Assembly: GCA_963718745.1 (NCBI GenBank)
Contig: OY970370.1
Coordinates: 248,001 to 312,000, forward strand
Length of the DNA: 64,000 nt
From: Fermentibacter sp963718745 [NCBI: Candidatus Fermentibacterota bacterium]
Lineage (GTDB): Bacteria; Fermentibacterota; Fermentibacteria; Fermentibacterales
Reading direction: 5' to 3'
The notes beneath the pieces were generated by a model that worked only from the letters and a program-made list of their open reading frames with translations, did no database searches and was not told the origin of the DNA. Positions 42,256 through 51,177 of this stretch are shown piece by piece. The translations under genes and the position numbers were made by a program. The number at the start of each line of letters is the position of its first letter. The first letter of the stretch is position 1.

Positions 42256-43563
42256 GTGCAGAACCACTCAGATCAGGCTGACTTCCTGCTGGTTCATGCC
42301 GTCCAGCTGCTGACGATTCCAGGCGGTCCCGCTCCCCGCAGAGGCGGCGCGGTTCGTCATGTCGGCGCAATACCTGACGGAGCCCTTGCCTGCCGGGGCG
42401 GCAGGATCGTATGGGCCGGCCCCACGGACGAGGTGACGAACTCCGTGATGCTCGCACCGGACGCTCTAACGCTCGATGCGGGGGGCCGTGTCGTAATGCC
42501 CGGGTTCGTCGATCCCCACACCCATCCTGTCTTCGTGGGTACGAGGGAGGCCGAGTTCGGCATGAGGGCCTCCGGTATGACCTACCAGCAGATAGCTGAC
42601 GCCGGCGGGGGCATAGCGTCCACCGTGCGCTCGACCCGTTCGGCCGGCAGGTCGGATCTCGCCCGCGGACTTTCGCGCAACCTCACCGACATGCTGCGGT
42701 TCGGCACGACGACGGTCGAGGTGAAGAGCGGCTACGCTCTCGACAGGGACGGCGAGATCGAGTCCCTCGAGCTGGTCGCCGAGGCCTCCCGGACCTCCCC
42801 GCAGACCCTCGTACCGACTTTCATGGGGCCGCATGCGGTCCCTCCCGAGTTCGCCGGAAGACCCGGCGACTACATGACCTTCGTGATCGACGAGGTGCTG
42901 CCCGAAGTCGTGCGCAGGAAGCTCGCGCACTTCGCAGATGTCTTCTGCGAGCAGGGAGCCTTCGACCTCCTCCAGAGCGCCAGGTTCATGGATGCGGCTC
43001 TCTCGGCGGGACTCGGCGTCCGGATCCACGCCGACGAGTTCACTTCCGGAGGAGGCGCGGAACTCGCGGCCTCCCGGGGTGCCCATAGCGCGGACCACCT
43101 CCTCATGGCATCGGACGCAGGGGTCAGCGCACTGGCCTCGTCGCAGACCGTGGCTGTTCTCCTGCCGGGAACGGCTTTCTTCCTCGGACTGTCCTTCCCC
43201 GACGGCAGGAGGTTCCTCGACTCGGGAGCAGCCGTCGCCCTCGCCACAGATTTCAACCCGGGAAGCTGCTACTGCCCCTCGATGCCCTTCATCCTGAGCA
43301 CAGCCGTCTGCAGGTGCGGGTTCGCGATCGAGGAGGCCATAGTCTGCTCCACCGCCAACGCAGCCTCGAGCCTGGGTCTCGGTGGAGTCAAGGGCACCCT
43401 GCAGGCCGGTGCGGATGCCGATTTCACGATCTGGAACCTGGATGACTACAGGGGGATACCCTATCATCTCGCCGCGCCTGATATTCACTCGGTTCACATC
43501 TCCGCGAGGCCCGCCTGGAGCATGGCGGATGGAACACTTGGACGGGCGATGGGCGATGGCTGA
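42256..43563 (+). CDS. hutI: Imidazolonepropionase
   Basis: This 435-residue metal-dependent amidohydrolase opens imidazolone-5-propionate to N-formimino-L-glutamate in histidine breakdown. Motifs are FVDPHTHPVFVGTREAEF (metal His pair), ADAGGGIASTVRSTR, TTTVEVKSGYALD, IHADEF, HSADHLLMAS and ATDFNPGS with the catalytic Asp. The start is GTG 42256, one base after the rpmA stop. The other hut genes are absent here. The 3' end overlaps the TPR gene by 8 bp. Confidence 0.92.
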   Translation: MQNHSDQADFLLVHAVQLLTIPGGPAPRRGGAVRHVGAIPDGALACRGGRIVWAGPTDEVTNSVMLAPDALTLDAGGRVVMPGFVDPHTHPVFVGTREAEFGMRASGMTYQQIADAGGGIASTVRSTRSAGRSDLARGLSRNLTDMLRFGTTTVEVKSGYALDRDGEIESLELVAEASRTSPQTLVPTFMGPHAVPPEFAGRPGDYMTFVIDEVLPEVVRRKLAHFADVFCEQGAFDLLQSARFMDAALSAGLGVRIHADEFTSGGGAELAASRGAHSADHLLMASDAGVSALASSQTVAVLLPGTAFFLGLSFPDGRRFLDSGAAVALATDFNPGSCYCPSMPFILSTAVCRCGFAIEEAIVCSTANAASSLGLGGVKGTLQAGADADFTIWNLDDYRGIPYHLAAPDIHSVHISARPAWSMADGTLGRAMGDG

Positions 43564-45304
43564 CATTTCTCTGAAGAAGAAGGCTCACGACCTCCTCCAG
43601 AAAGGCAAGCTGGACAGCGCTCTGCGTGTCTTCCAGGCCATCCTGAAGGAGGACCCCGAAGAGGCATCGGTTCATAACAGCGCAGGCGACGTCCTTCTAA
43701 AGCTGAAGCGCAAGGACGACGCTCTGGTTCATTTCGGCAAGGCTTCCGAGCTGTACATGAAGGACGGGCTCCACATGGTGGCCCTCTCCGTCAGCCGAAA
43801 GGCCCTCCGTGCCGAACCCGCATTCTATTCCGCCCACTTCGTCATGGGCGCCTGTTTCGACGAGCAGAACAAGCCGGACCAGGCGAGGCGCGAATACGTA
43901 GCATACCTGAAGGGCGCGCCGGACAAGAACGAACCTCTTGTCCTAAATGCGCTTACAGCTCTCACGAGACTCGATCCGGAGGACAGGAACTGGGTCCTTC
44001 GCCTCGCGAGAGTAGCATTCGTCCAGAAAAAGGAGAGCATCCTCGACCGCTGCGTATCCATGGCGGCGGAGAGGGGATTCCCCGAGCACCGCAAGATGGT
44101 GAGCATGCTCGAGGAGCTCCGTCAGGAGATGAGGCCCGCAGAGATCACAGAGCCTGAGATCGGGATAGAACAGGTCGCGTTCGACTCCGGTGACTTCATC
44201 GAGGCGGAGGAGGTCGAGGAGGAGGATCCCGAAGTACCCCAGAGGAAGCGGATAGGGGAGTACTTCGTCGCAGACGGACTCCTGAAGGCGAGCGACGTTC
44301 TCAGGGGCCTCGAGATCCAGCTGGCATCCAGGGATCACAAGCGACTCGGCGACGTCCTGGTGGACATGGGGCTCGTCTCGACCCGCCAGGTGAGGGAAGC
44401 CCTCTCCAAGCAGGTGCTGGACATGAAGCAGCGCCTGGAGAAACGCCCCGGCGACGCGCTCGGCTTCGTCGAGCTGGGCAACCTGCTTCTCGATGTCAGC
44501 GATTTCTATGGAGCCGTCGAGGGCTACCTCAAGGCAGCGGAGATCTACAGAGCCACGGGCAGGGAGAAGATGGTCTTCGAGCTGCTCGAAGGCGTTCTCG
44601 ACATCTGTCCCGAATCCCTGGCCGCCGCACGGGAACTGGTCCGTACCCGTACCTCGCTGGGTCCGGAGGGCCAGGCGAGGTCTCTCTACAGGCTCGCGGT
44701 GGCCTACCTGCTGAATGACAGCCCTCATGAAGCGGTTGCCGCACTGGAGGCATCGGTGCAGGCCGATCCGGATTTCGCGATGGCCGTGACATTGCTCGAG
44801 GGGGTGCGCCCCGGCCTCGCCGATGCGGACAATTATGCGGACATCGCATCCATTCTCGCGGATATCGACAGGATGTTCGACGCCGATTCGGCGAGAGCCC
44901 TGGCCGCGCTCGTGAAGGAGTTCCAGGACGGGATAGACGAGGCGATAGCCTCCGACGACTACAACACCCACTACGACCTCGGCATAGCCTACCGGGAGAT
45001 GGGTCTCCTCCGGGAGGCCGTCGACGAGTTCAACCAGGTGCTCACCAGCCCCGACCACAGGATAAAGGCCAGAGAGATGCTGGGCAGATGCTATCTGGGC
45101 ATGGGCAGACACGACGAGGCGGAGGAGCACTTCCAGAAGGGCATGACCCTGGCCGGCAAGGATACCGTGGCCCTCGTCGGCTTCCATCTCAATCTCTCCC
45201 GGGTGTTCGAAGCGACCGGCAGGATGAGGCAGGCGGAAGCCGAGAGGATGGCTGCGGAGAGGATCGACCCCGCGCTGGTCAGAATACAGGACCGTGTCGA
45301 ATAG
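43556..45304 (+). CDS. TPR protein with a central MshEN/GSPII_E-N-like domain
   Basis: This 582-residue cytoplasmic scaffold has N-terminal TPR units (AHDLLQKGKLDSALRVFQAI, then DDALVHFGKASELYMKDG). A Glu-rich linker follows (EAEEVEEEDPEV). Next comes RIGEYFVADGLLKASDVLRG and RLGDVLVDMGLVSTRQVREA, two copies of the L-G-x-x-L-v-x-x-G-l-l-s-x-x-q-v-x-x-A-l pattern of type II secretion ATPase N-domains (c-di-GMP-binding in MshEN). More TPRs (YNTHYDLGIAYREMGLLREA) end it. A link to pili, secretion or second-messenger sensing is possible but not shown. It is coupled to hutI. Confidence 0.75.
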   Translation: MADISLKKKAHDLLQKGKLDSALRVFQAILKEDPEEASVHNSAGDVLLKLKRKDDALVHFGKASELYMKDGLHMVALSVSRKALRAEPAFYSAHFVMGACFDEQNKPDQARREYVAYLKGAPDKNEPLVLNALTALTRLDPEDRNWVLRLARVAFVQKKESILDRCVSMAAERGFPEHRKMVSMLEELRQEMRPAEITEPEIGIEQVAFDSGDFIEAEEVEEEDPEVPQRKRIGEYFVADGLLKASDVLRGLEIQLASRDHKRLGDVLVDMGLVSTRQVREALSKQVLDMKQRLEKRPGDALGFVELGNLLLDVSDFYGAVEGYLKAAEIYRATGREKMVFELLEGVLDICPESLAAARELVRTRTSLGPEGQARSLYRLAVAYLLNDSPHEAVAALEASVQADPDFAMAVTLLEGVRPGLADADNYADIASILADIDRMFDADSARALAALVKEFQDGIDEAIASDDYNTHYDLGIAYREMGLLREAVDEFNQVLTSPDHRIKAREMLGRCYLGMGRHDEAEEHFQKGMTLAGKDTVALVGFHLNLSRVFEATGRMRQAEAERMAAERIDPALVRIQDRVE

Positions 45305-45380
45305 CCTTGGTGCGCGCGGAGAACCCGTGCGCCTCGAGAGCCCGGCTGCCGCATCGAAGCAATCACCTCCCTGATTTGTC

Positions 45381-46181
45381 ATGATCGAAACCATCCCGTT
45401 CTGGCTCGCCGCGATCCTCCTCCTCTGCGCGCTCTTCCTCGCCGAATTCTTCAGGCGGAGGCTGAATTCCTCGCAACGCAGGAACGCCTCCCTGAAGAGG
45501 GATCTGGACGGCGCACTCTCAGAGCTCGAATCGGCAGCCAACCTCAGATCGGAGCTCCTCTCGAGGATAGGTCAGTCCCTCAGGAAGCCCCTCGAGTCGA
45601 TCCGCTCCGCCACCGACGAGATATCCAGGCCTCTCGAGTGCCCCGAATGGATGAAGGAGCAGCTTGGCCTCCTGTCCAAGGAGATCGACAACATCGGCAA
45701 GTTCATCGACCTCATCGGAGAGATCGTCACTCTGGACAAGCTGTCCGAGAGATCCTCGACTCCGCCGCTTTCGGGAGAGACCCTGACGGACCTCGAACGC
45801 GTCCTAACGGACGTCGTCCAGGCAGCATCAGGAAGGCTCGCCGAGCGGGGGATATCGATGACGGTGGCGATGGATCCCGAGGTCATGGTGAGGGGAGACG
45901 AGAGCTATCTCAGGCAGGCTCTCGACGCGATCATATCCGAGACCGAGCGCTTCGCCGGCAAGGGGAGCATCGTGCATGTCGACCTTGCCGCCGGGGAGGG
46001 AACCGCCCGCCTCTCTCTGGACTACAGAGGGCCTGGAAACCCCGACGCCTCGTCCTCTCTCCTCTCCCTGGAGCTGGCGAGGCAGATAATCGCCGGACAC
46101 GGAGGATGGATACAGGAAGCCGCGAGAAAGGGCCAGTTCACGGTGGAGCTGCCCATCAGAGGACCGCGGACGGATGGATGA
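45381..46181 (+). CDS. Histidine-kinase-like membrane protein lacking the phospho-acceptor histidine
   Basis: This 266-residue protein has one N-terminal membrane helix (FWLAAILLLCALFLAEFF), a coiled coil, and a segment LLSRIGQSLRKPLESIRSA that lines up with the H-box FLANMSHELRTPLNAI. The His is Gln65. The ATPase half ends in SLELARQIIAGHGGWIQE, like the G2-box region; the N-box Asn is also not evident (YLRQALDAIISETERFA). It is therefore likely a pseudo-kinase or sensor without autophosphorylation. No response regulator is near. The ATG has no clear ribosome site. Confidence 0.65.
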   Translation: MIETIPFWLAAILLLCALFLAEFFRRRLNSSQRRNASLKRDLDGALSELESAANLRSELLSRIGQSLRKPLESIRSATDEISRPLECPEWMKEQLGLLSKEIDNIGKFIDLIGEIVTLDKLSERSSTPPLSGETLTDLERVLTDVVQAASGRLAERGISMTVAMDPEVMVRGDESYLRQALDAIISETERFAGKGSIVHVDLAAGEGTARLSLDYRGPGNPDASSSLLSLELARQIIAGHGGWIQEAARKGQFTVELPIRGPRTDG

Positions 46182-46197
46182 TCGCCGGGAGTGGACG

Positions 46198-47556
46198 ATG
46201 AACAGAGAGATCTTCAGAAAGTACGACATCAGGGGAGTCTTCCCCGATGACCTGGACGACCGGACGGTACGGACCATCGGCGCGGGCGCAGGAGCCCTTG
46301 CCGGGAACGGTGGAGTCCTTGCCGTCGGCAGGGACTGCAGGCTCTCCGGCAGGCACCTCTTCGAGCAGCTTGCCATCGGAGCGGGGGGAGCCGGTTGCCG
46401 GATAGTGGATCTCGGCGAGCAGACGACCCCCATGACCTACTTCGCCGCTCATTCGCTCGGTGCCGACGCGACAGTGATGATCACCGGGAGTCACAATCCT
46501 CCGGAATACAACGGCTTCAAGATCATGAAGGGGCTTCACACCCTCTCCGGCGACGAGATATCCAGGCTTGCGGACACCCCTCCGTCCAGGGCGGAGGAGA
46601 TGCCCGTGATCGAGAAGGTCGACATCCTGGAGGAGTACCTGGACAGGCTCCGGTCGGAGTTCTGCCTGGCCCGCTCCCTGAAGGTCGTGGTGGATGCGGG
46701 CAACGGCACGGGAGGTCCTCCGGCCTGCCGGATGCTAACCGACCTGGGCTGCAGGGTGATCCCCCTCCACTGCATGATGGATGGCACATTCCCAGCTCAT
46801 CACCCGGATCCGACAGTCGAGGCGAACCTTTCCGACCTCAGGAAGGCTGTCCTGACCAGCGGGGCGGACCTGGGTATAGCCTTCGACGGTGACGCCGACC
46901 GCCTCGGGATCGTAGACGAAAAGGGCCGGACCGTCTACGGGGACAGGATCCTCACTGTCCTCGCACGGGCGGTTCTGGCAACCAATCCGGGAGCAGCGGT
47001 CATCTCAGAGGTGAAGGCATCCGGCGTCTTCTACGAGCAGGTCGCGCTGGCGGGTGGGAGGCCGGTCATGTCCGCGACGGGCCACTCCATCATCAAGCAG
47101 AGGATGCTCGACGAGAACGCCCTCCTGGCGGGAGAGATGAGCGGGCACATCTTCTTCAGGGACAGGTATTACGGATTCGACGACGCCCTCTATGCCGCCC
47201 TGAGGCTCATCGAGATACTCGCCGCAAGCGGCGGGACGATGTCCGATCTTACCGCGGACCTCCCGGAACTCCATTCGACCCCGGAGCTGAGGGAGAACTG
47301 CCCGGACCGGATCAAGTTCAGGATCGTGGACATGGTCAGGGATTCGATCGCGGGGAGGTTTCCCGTGACCGACATCGACGGTGTGCGCGTGGACTTCCCG
47401 TCGGGCTGGGGCCTGCTGCGGGCTTCCAACACGCAGCCCGTGCTGGTGATGCGATTCGAGGCCGGAAGCGCGGATGCGCTGGCGTACTGCGAGAAATTCA
47501 TCAGAAACGAGATCGAAGAAGCCAGGAGGAGACTCGATGTCCAGACAGACGATTGA
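46198..47556 (+). CDS. Phosphomannomutase/phosphoglucomutase
   Basis: This 452-residue alpha-D-phosphohexomutase interconverts hexose 6- and 1-phosphates for nucleotide-sugar synthesis. Domain marks are FRKYDIRGV at the start, the phosphoserine loop TGSHNPPEYNGFK, the metal loop AFDGDADRLG, the sugar loop GEMSGH, and the phosphate-binding RASNTQP near the end. GGGAG precedes ATG 46198; an ATG at 46174 in frame lacks a site. It could serve the rhamnose and glycosyltransferase genes elsewhere in the window. It overlaps the moxR gene by 20 bp. Confidence 0.9.
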   Translation: MNREIFRKYDIRGVFPDDLDDRTVRTIGAGAGALAGNGGVLAVGRDCRLSGRHLFEQLAIGAGGAGCRIVDLGEQTTPMTYFAAHSLGADATVMITGSHNPPEYNGFKIMKGLHTLSGDEISRLADTPPSRAEEMPVIEKVDILEEYLDRLRSEFCLARSLKVVVDAGNGTGGPPACRMLTDLGCRVIPLHCMMDGTFPAHHPDPTVEANLSDLRKAVLTSGADLGIAFDGDADRLGIVDEKGRTVYGDRILTVLARAVLATNPGAAVISEVKASGVFYEQVALAGGRPVMSATGHSIIKQRMLDENALLAGEMSGHIFFRDRYYGFDDALYAALRLIEILAASGGTMSDLTADLPELHSTPELRENCPDRIKFRIVDMVRDSIAGRFPVTDIDGVRVDFPSGWGLLRASNTQPVLVMRFEAGSADALAYCEKFIRNEIEEARRRLDVQTDD

Positions 47557-48529
47557 GGATACCGAGAGGAGGATCGCCGAGCTTTCTCCGCAGATCGAGA
47601 AGCTCAAGGACACGTTCTCGAAAGTGGTCGTAGGGCAGGAGGATTTCAGGCTCGGTCTGCTGACGGCGCTCTTCTGCGACGGCCACGTCCTGATCGAGGG
47701 CGTGCCCGGGCTGGCGAAGACCCTGGCCGCCAGGACCCTCGCCTCATGTGTCAGCGCAGCCTTCTCCAGGATCCAGTTCACTCCCGACCTCCTGCCGGCC
47801 GATCTGACGGGAACGATGATCTATCTGCCGGAGAAGGCGGCCTTCGAGGCGCGCAGAGGTCCGGTGTTCACCCAGATACTCCTGGCCGACGAGATCAACA
47901 GGGCTCCCGCAAAGGTCCAGAGCGCCCTCCTCGAGGCGATGCAGGAGAGGCAGGTCACCTTCGGCGGCAACACCCATCCTCTTCCGAGACCATTCTTCGT
48001 CATGGCAACGCAGAACCCGATAGAGCAGGAGGGCACCTACCCCCTCCCTGAAGCCCAGATAGACAGGTTCCTCCTGAAACTCAGAATCGACTACCCCTCG
48101 CAGGAGGAGGAGCTGGAGATCATCACCAGGATGGGATCGAGCCGGCCCCCAACTGCGGAACCCGTCATCACACCCGATGACGTCCTCCGTATACAGCGCC
48201 TCTCCGCCGAAGTCAGCGTCGAGCGGAGCGTGATGGAGTACATAGTCAGGCTCGTCTCCGCCACCAGGTTCCCGAAACAGGCCGGCTTCTCCGAGCTCGC
48301 AGGTCTGATAAGCTACGGAGCGAGTCCGAGAGCCTCCCTCGGCCTCCAGGCCGCGGCCAGGGCGAGAGCACTTCTCTCGGGGCAGGGGTTCGTCACCCCC
48401 GACCAGGTCAAGGAAGTCGCTCCGGACGTCCTGAGGCACAGGATAATCCGGTCCTTCGAGGCGGAAGCCGAAGAGGTCGGTGTCGAAGAGATAATCGAGA
48501 CCATCCTGGGCAGAGTGCCGGTCAAGTAG
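47537..48529 (+). CDS. MoxR-family AAA+ ATPase
   Basis: This 330-residue ATPase is first of a Bat (aerotolerance) operon. Walker A is GVPGLAKT (about residue 54), Walker B is LLADEINRAPAK, sensor 1 lies in ATQNPIEQEGTYPLPEAQ, and sensor 2 in SPRASLGL. MoxR proteins act as chaperones that mature their VWA partners. GGAGGAG precedes the ATG, which lies within the end of the mutase gene. It is followed by DUF58 and four bat-like genes with overlapping or very close ends. Confidence 0.92.
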   Translation: MSRQTIEDTERRIAELSPQIEKLKDTFSKVVVGQEDFRLGLLTALFCDGHVLIEGVPGLAKTLAARTLASCVSAAFSRIQFTPDLLPADLTGTMIYLPEKAAFEARRGPVFTQILLADEINRAPAKVQSALLEAMQERQVTFGGNTHPLPRPFFVMATQNPIEQEGTYPLPEAQIDRFLLKLRIDYPSQEEELEIITRMGSSRPPTAEPVITPDDVLRIQRLSAEVSVERSVMEYIVRLVSATRFPKQAGFSELAGLISYGASPRASLGLQAAARARALLSGQGFVTPDQVKEVAPDVLRHRIIRSFEAEAEEVGVEEIIETILGRVPVK

Positions 48530-48539
48530 CGGGGCTCTC

Positions 48540-49424
48540 GTGGAAAACGCGCATTCACTCCTGAAGAGGGTCAGGCGGATCGAGATAACGACCCGCAGGC
48601 TCGTGGACCAGCTCATGGGTGGAGCGTACCGCTCCGCATTCAGGGGCCGCGGGATGGAGTTCTCCGATCTGCGCACCTACCAGGAGGGCGACGACCCGAG
48701 GCTGATCGAGTGGAACGTGACGGCGCGCACCGGCATCCCCCATGTAAAACTCATGACCGAGGAGAGGGAGCTCCAGGTCATGATCCTCGTCGACCTCTCG
48801 GGGAGCCTGAAGTTCGGTTCGATGAACCTCACCAAGGAGGAGCGAGTGGCGGAGACCGCCGCTCTCCTCGCGCTCGCCGCCGTCCGCACCGGCGACAGGG
48901 TGGGGATGATCACCTTCGCCTCCGACGTCGTCGACTACATCCCTCCCGACAAGGGGCGGAACCATGCGCTCGCCGTGGTCCAGAGGATCCTCGCCTCCCG
49001 CGGGAGACAGGAGGAGGCCGACATGGACCCGGCTCTCGCATTCCTGGGCCGTGTGATACACCGGAAAGCCCTGCTCTTCGTGATAAGCGACTTCAGGTTC
49101 AAGGGCTCGTCCAAACTCCTCAAGGCCGCCTCCAGGCGGCATGACCTCGTCGGGATCCATGTGTTCGACCCCAGGGAGGTCAACATGCCGGACATCGGCA
49201 TGATCCGATTCAGGGATCCGGAGACCGGGAGCACCCGTGTGGTCGATACCGGCTCCGCCTCCTGGCGGAAGGCCTTCTCCTCCAGGGTGATGCAGCTGAA
49301 TGCGGAACGGGAGGCCCTCTCGAGGAGCTGCGGTTTCGACCTCGTGAGCATCTCCACCTCCGACGACCTGGTCCTCCCTCTCAGGCGCTTCTTCGATCTC
49401 CGCCGCAGGAGGAGGGGGCACTGA
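48540..49424 (+). CDS. DUF58 protein
   Basis: This is a 294-residue protein. The DUF58 signature RGMEFSDLRTYQEGDDPRLIEW is present (longer than can be shown whole; it covers residues about 38-60), followed by WNVTARTGIPHVK. A VWA-like fold then has the partial MIDAS ILVDLSGSL. The start is GTG 48540, 11 bp after the moxR stop. DUF58 proteins are standard partners of MoxR in Bat operons, probably as substrates of the chaperone. Confidence 0.88.
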   Translation: MENAHSLLKRVRRIEITTRRLVDQLMGGAYRSAFRGRGMEFSDLRTYQEGDDPRLIEWNVTARTGIPHVKLMTEERELQVMILVDLSGSLKFGSMNLTKEERVAETAALLALAAVRTGDRVGMITFASDVVDYIPPDKGRNHALAVVQRILASRGRQEEADMDPALAFLGRVIHRKALLFVISDFRFKGSSKLLKAASRRHDLVGIHVFDPREVNMPDIGMIRFRDPETGSTRVVDTGSASWRKAFSSRVMQLNAEREALSRSCGFDLVSISTSDDLVLPLRRFFDLRRRRRGH

Positions 49425-50251
49425 TACTCCAGGCATCGCTCCTTCTCTGTACGGCACTCTCCGGCGCCGGGCTCGGCGTCCCGGTCAGGGTCGAGTACGA
49501 CGTCCCCGCCGGGTGGAGCTTCGAAACGCTCGAATCCGGCGAGGACTGGTCCGTCCTCTCCGCCGACTCGGCCGGTTTCGTCATAGTCCCCCTGGCGCTG
49601 GACACGCTGATGCTCCCCGGACTGTCGGCCACGAACGGCATCGACACCCTGACGATTGCTCCACCCGTCCTGGTTGTGGACAGAACCATGCCGGACTCGG
49701 TCTATGACGCCGCACTGTTCCCGGCACCCCTGCGGATGGACATCCCCCCGGGTTTCCCGGAGGACTATCTGGAGAAACTCGCATTCTGGGAGACCTGGGG
49801 ACCGAGGCCCGGAGGCTTCCCCTGGATACCGGTCGCTGCAGCGGTGGTTCTGGCTTCGGCCGCAGCCTTCATACTCGGAAGACGCAGGAGGCGGACACCG
49901 GCACCCGCGGTCGGAGTTGCGGCCGTCCCCTCGAGTTTCTCCGACAGGGTGCTCGCTCTGCTCGAGAGCCCCCATCTTGCATCCGGCGACTACAGATCCC
50001 TCTACAGGGAGCTCGATGCCCTTCTGAGATGGCTCGAGAGCTCCCGCTCCGGAATCGACGTAGGCGCGATGACACACAGTCAGATCAGGAAAGCCCTCTC
50101 CGCAAGGGGTGGATTCGATGACCTCCTGACCGGCTCGGCCGGACTCGTGCGGGAGATCGCCCTGCAGAGATATGCCGGGTGGGGGAGCACCCGGGAGAAG
50201 GCACAGGCAGACATCAGGATGCTGGCATCCCTCGGGGGTGGATCCGGATGA
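49421..50251 (+). CDS. BatA-operon accessory protein (DUF4381-like) with signal and one membrane helix
   Basis: This 276-residue protein has a signal-like start (ILQASLLLCTALSGAGLG), an extracytoplasmic beta domain, one membrane helix (IPVAAAVVLASAAAFILG) before RRRRR, and a cytoplasmic helical domain with YRSLYRELDALLRWLESS. The order matches the protein found between DUF58 and BatA in many bacteria. No ATG, GTG or TTG fits. CTG at 49421 overlaps the DUF58 stop as CTGA and has GGAGGAGGGGG just upstream, so a CTG start is proposed. Confidence 0.68.
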   Translation: MILQASLLLCTALSGAGLGVPVRVEYDVPAGWSFETLESGEDWSVLSADSAGFVIVPLALDTLMLPGLSATNGIDTLTIAPPVLVVDRTMPDSVYDAALFPAPLRMDIPPGFPEDYLEKLAFWETWGPRPGGFPWIPVAAAVVLASAAAFILGRRRRRTPAPAVGVAAVPSSFSDRVLALLESPHLASGDYRSLYRELDALLRWLESSRSGIDVGAMTHSQIRKALSARGGFDDLLTGSAGLVREIALQRYAGWGSTREKAQADIRMLASLGGGSG

Positions 50252-51177
50252 CCAGGTTCGCAATCTGGCCCGTACTGGCCGTCTTCCCGCTCTTCCTGCT
50301 GCTCCTCTCGATCCTCGTCCGGAGGAGGCGCTCTCCCTCGCAGTGCTACACGGGTCCGTTCGATGCCGGTCCTTCGAAGTCCACCGGATTCGGCGCCATG
50401 ATACCCTCCCTTGCGGGGCTCCTCCTCATCGCCCTGGCGGCAGCAAGGCCGCAGAGCGGCTTCGAGAGGCTCCCGGACGCGGGCGAGGGGGTCGATCTGA
50501 TAATCACGCTCGACGTCTCGACCAGCATGCTCGAACAGGACTATTCTCCCAACAGGCTCGAGGCCGCCAAGGAGGCCGCGCTGACCTTCATCGAGGGCAG
50601 GCCCACCGACAGGATAGGCCTCGTCCTATATGCGGCGGAACCCCTGGCGCTCTGCCCCCCGACCCTGGACCACGGCACTCTCGCCAGGTTCATAAGGAAG
50701 TCGGGCATAGGCACCCTCGAGGACGGAACCGCCATAGGAGCAGGCCTGGCGGTTGCCGCCAGGGAGCTGGAAGGCTCCCAGACATCCAGGCGGGTCATCA
50801 TCCTCCTCTCGGACGGGATGGAGAATGCCGGGACGGTCGATCCCATCCAGGTCGCGAACGCGATCAGGACTCTCCACGGCGACAGCCTGCGCGTCTACAC
50901 GGTCGCCATCGGCACAAGCAACAACTCCTACGGAGTGGACGTCGAGACCCTGTCGAGGATCGCCACGATCACGGGCGGCCGCCTGTTCGACACCGGGAGC
51001 CCCTCCGACCTCGAGGATGTGTATGCAGCCATCGACTCGCTCGAAGCCTCCACTCTGCCCCCCGAGGGGCTGTTCGTCTACCGGGATCTCTATCTTCCAT
51101 ATCTGATTGCAGGACTGATCCTCCTGGCCCTGGGCGAATACTTCAGATGGAGGCGCTGGAAGGTGGCGGGAGACTGA
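50248..51177 (+). CDS. batA: BatA-like VWA-domain membrane protein
   Basis: This 309-residue protein has N-terminal helices (FAIWPVLAVFPLFLLLLSI and MIPSLAGLLLIALAAA), a VWA domain with a full MIDAS (TLDVSTSM, then TAIGAGLA and LLSDGMEN), and a C-terminal membrane helix before RWRRWK. The ATG overlaps the preceding stop as ATGA. Bat proteins form a membrane complex linked to stress or aerotolerance in Bacteroides and Leptospira; the exact role here is unknown. Confidence 0.88.
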   Translation: MTRFAIWPVLAVFPLFLLLLSILVRRRRSPSQCYTGPFDAGPSKSTGFGAMIPSLAGLLLIALAAARPQSGFERLPDAGEGVDLIITLDVSTSMLEQDYSPNRLEAAKEAALTFIEGRPTDRIGLVLYAAEPLALCPPTLDHGTLARFIRKSGIGTLEDGTAIGAGLAVAARELEGSQTSRRVIILLSDGMENAGTVDPIQVANAIRTLHGDSLRVYTVAIGTSNNSYGVDVETLSRIATITGGRLFDTGSPSDLEDVYAAIDSLEASTLPPEGLFVYRDLYLPYLIAGLILLALGEYFRWRRWKVAGD

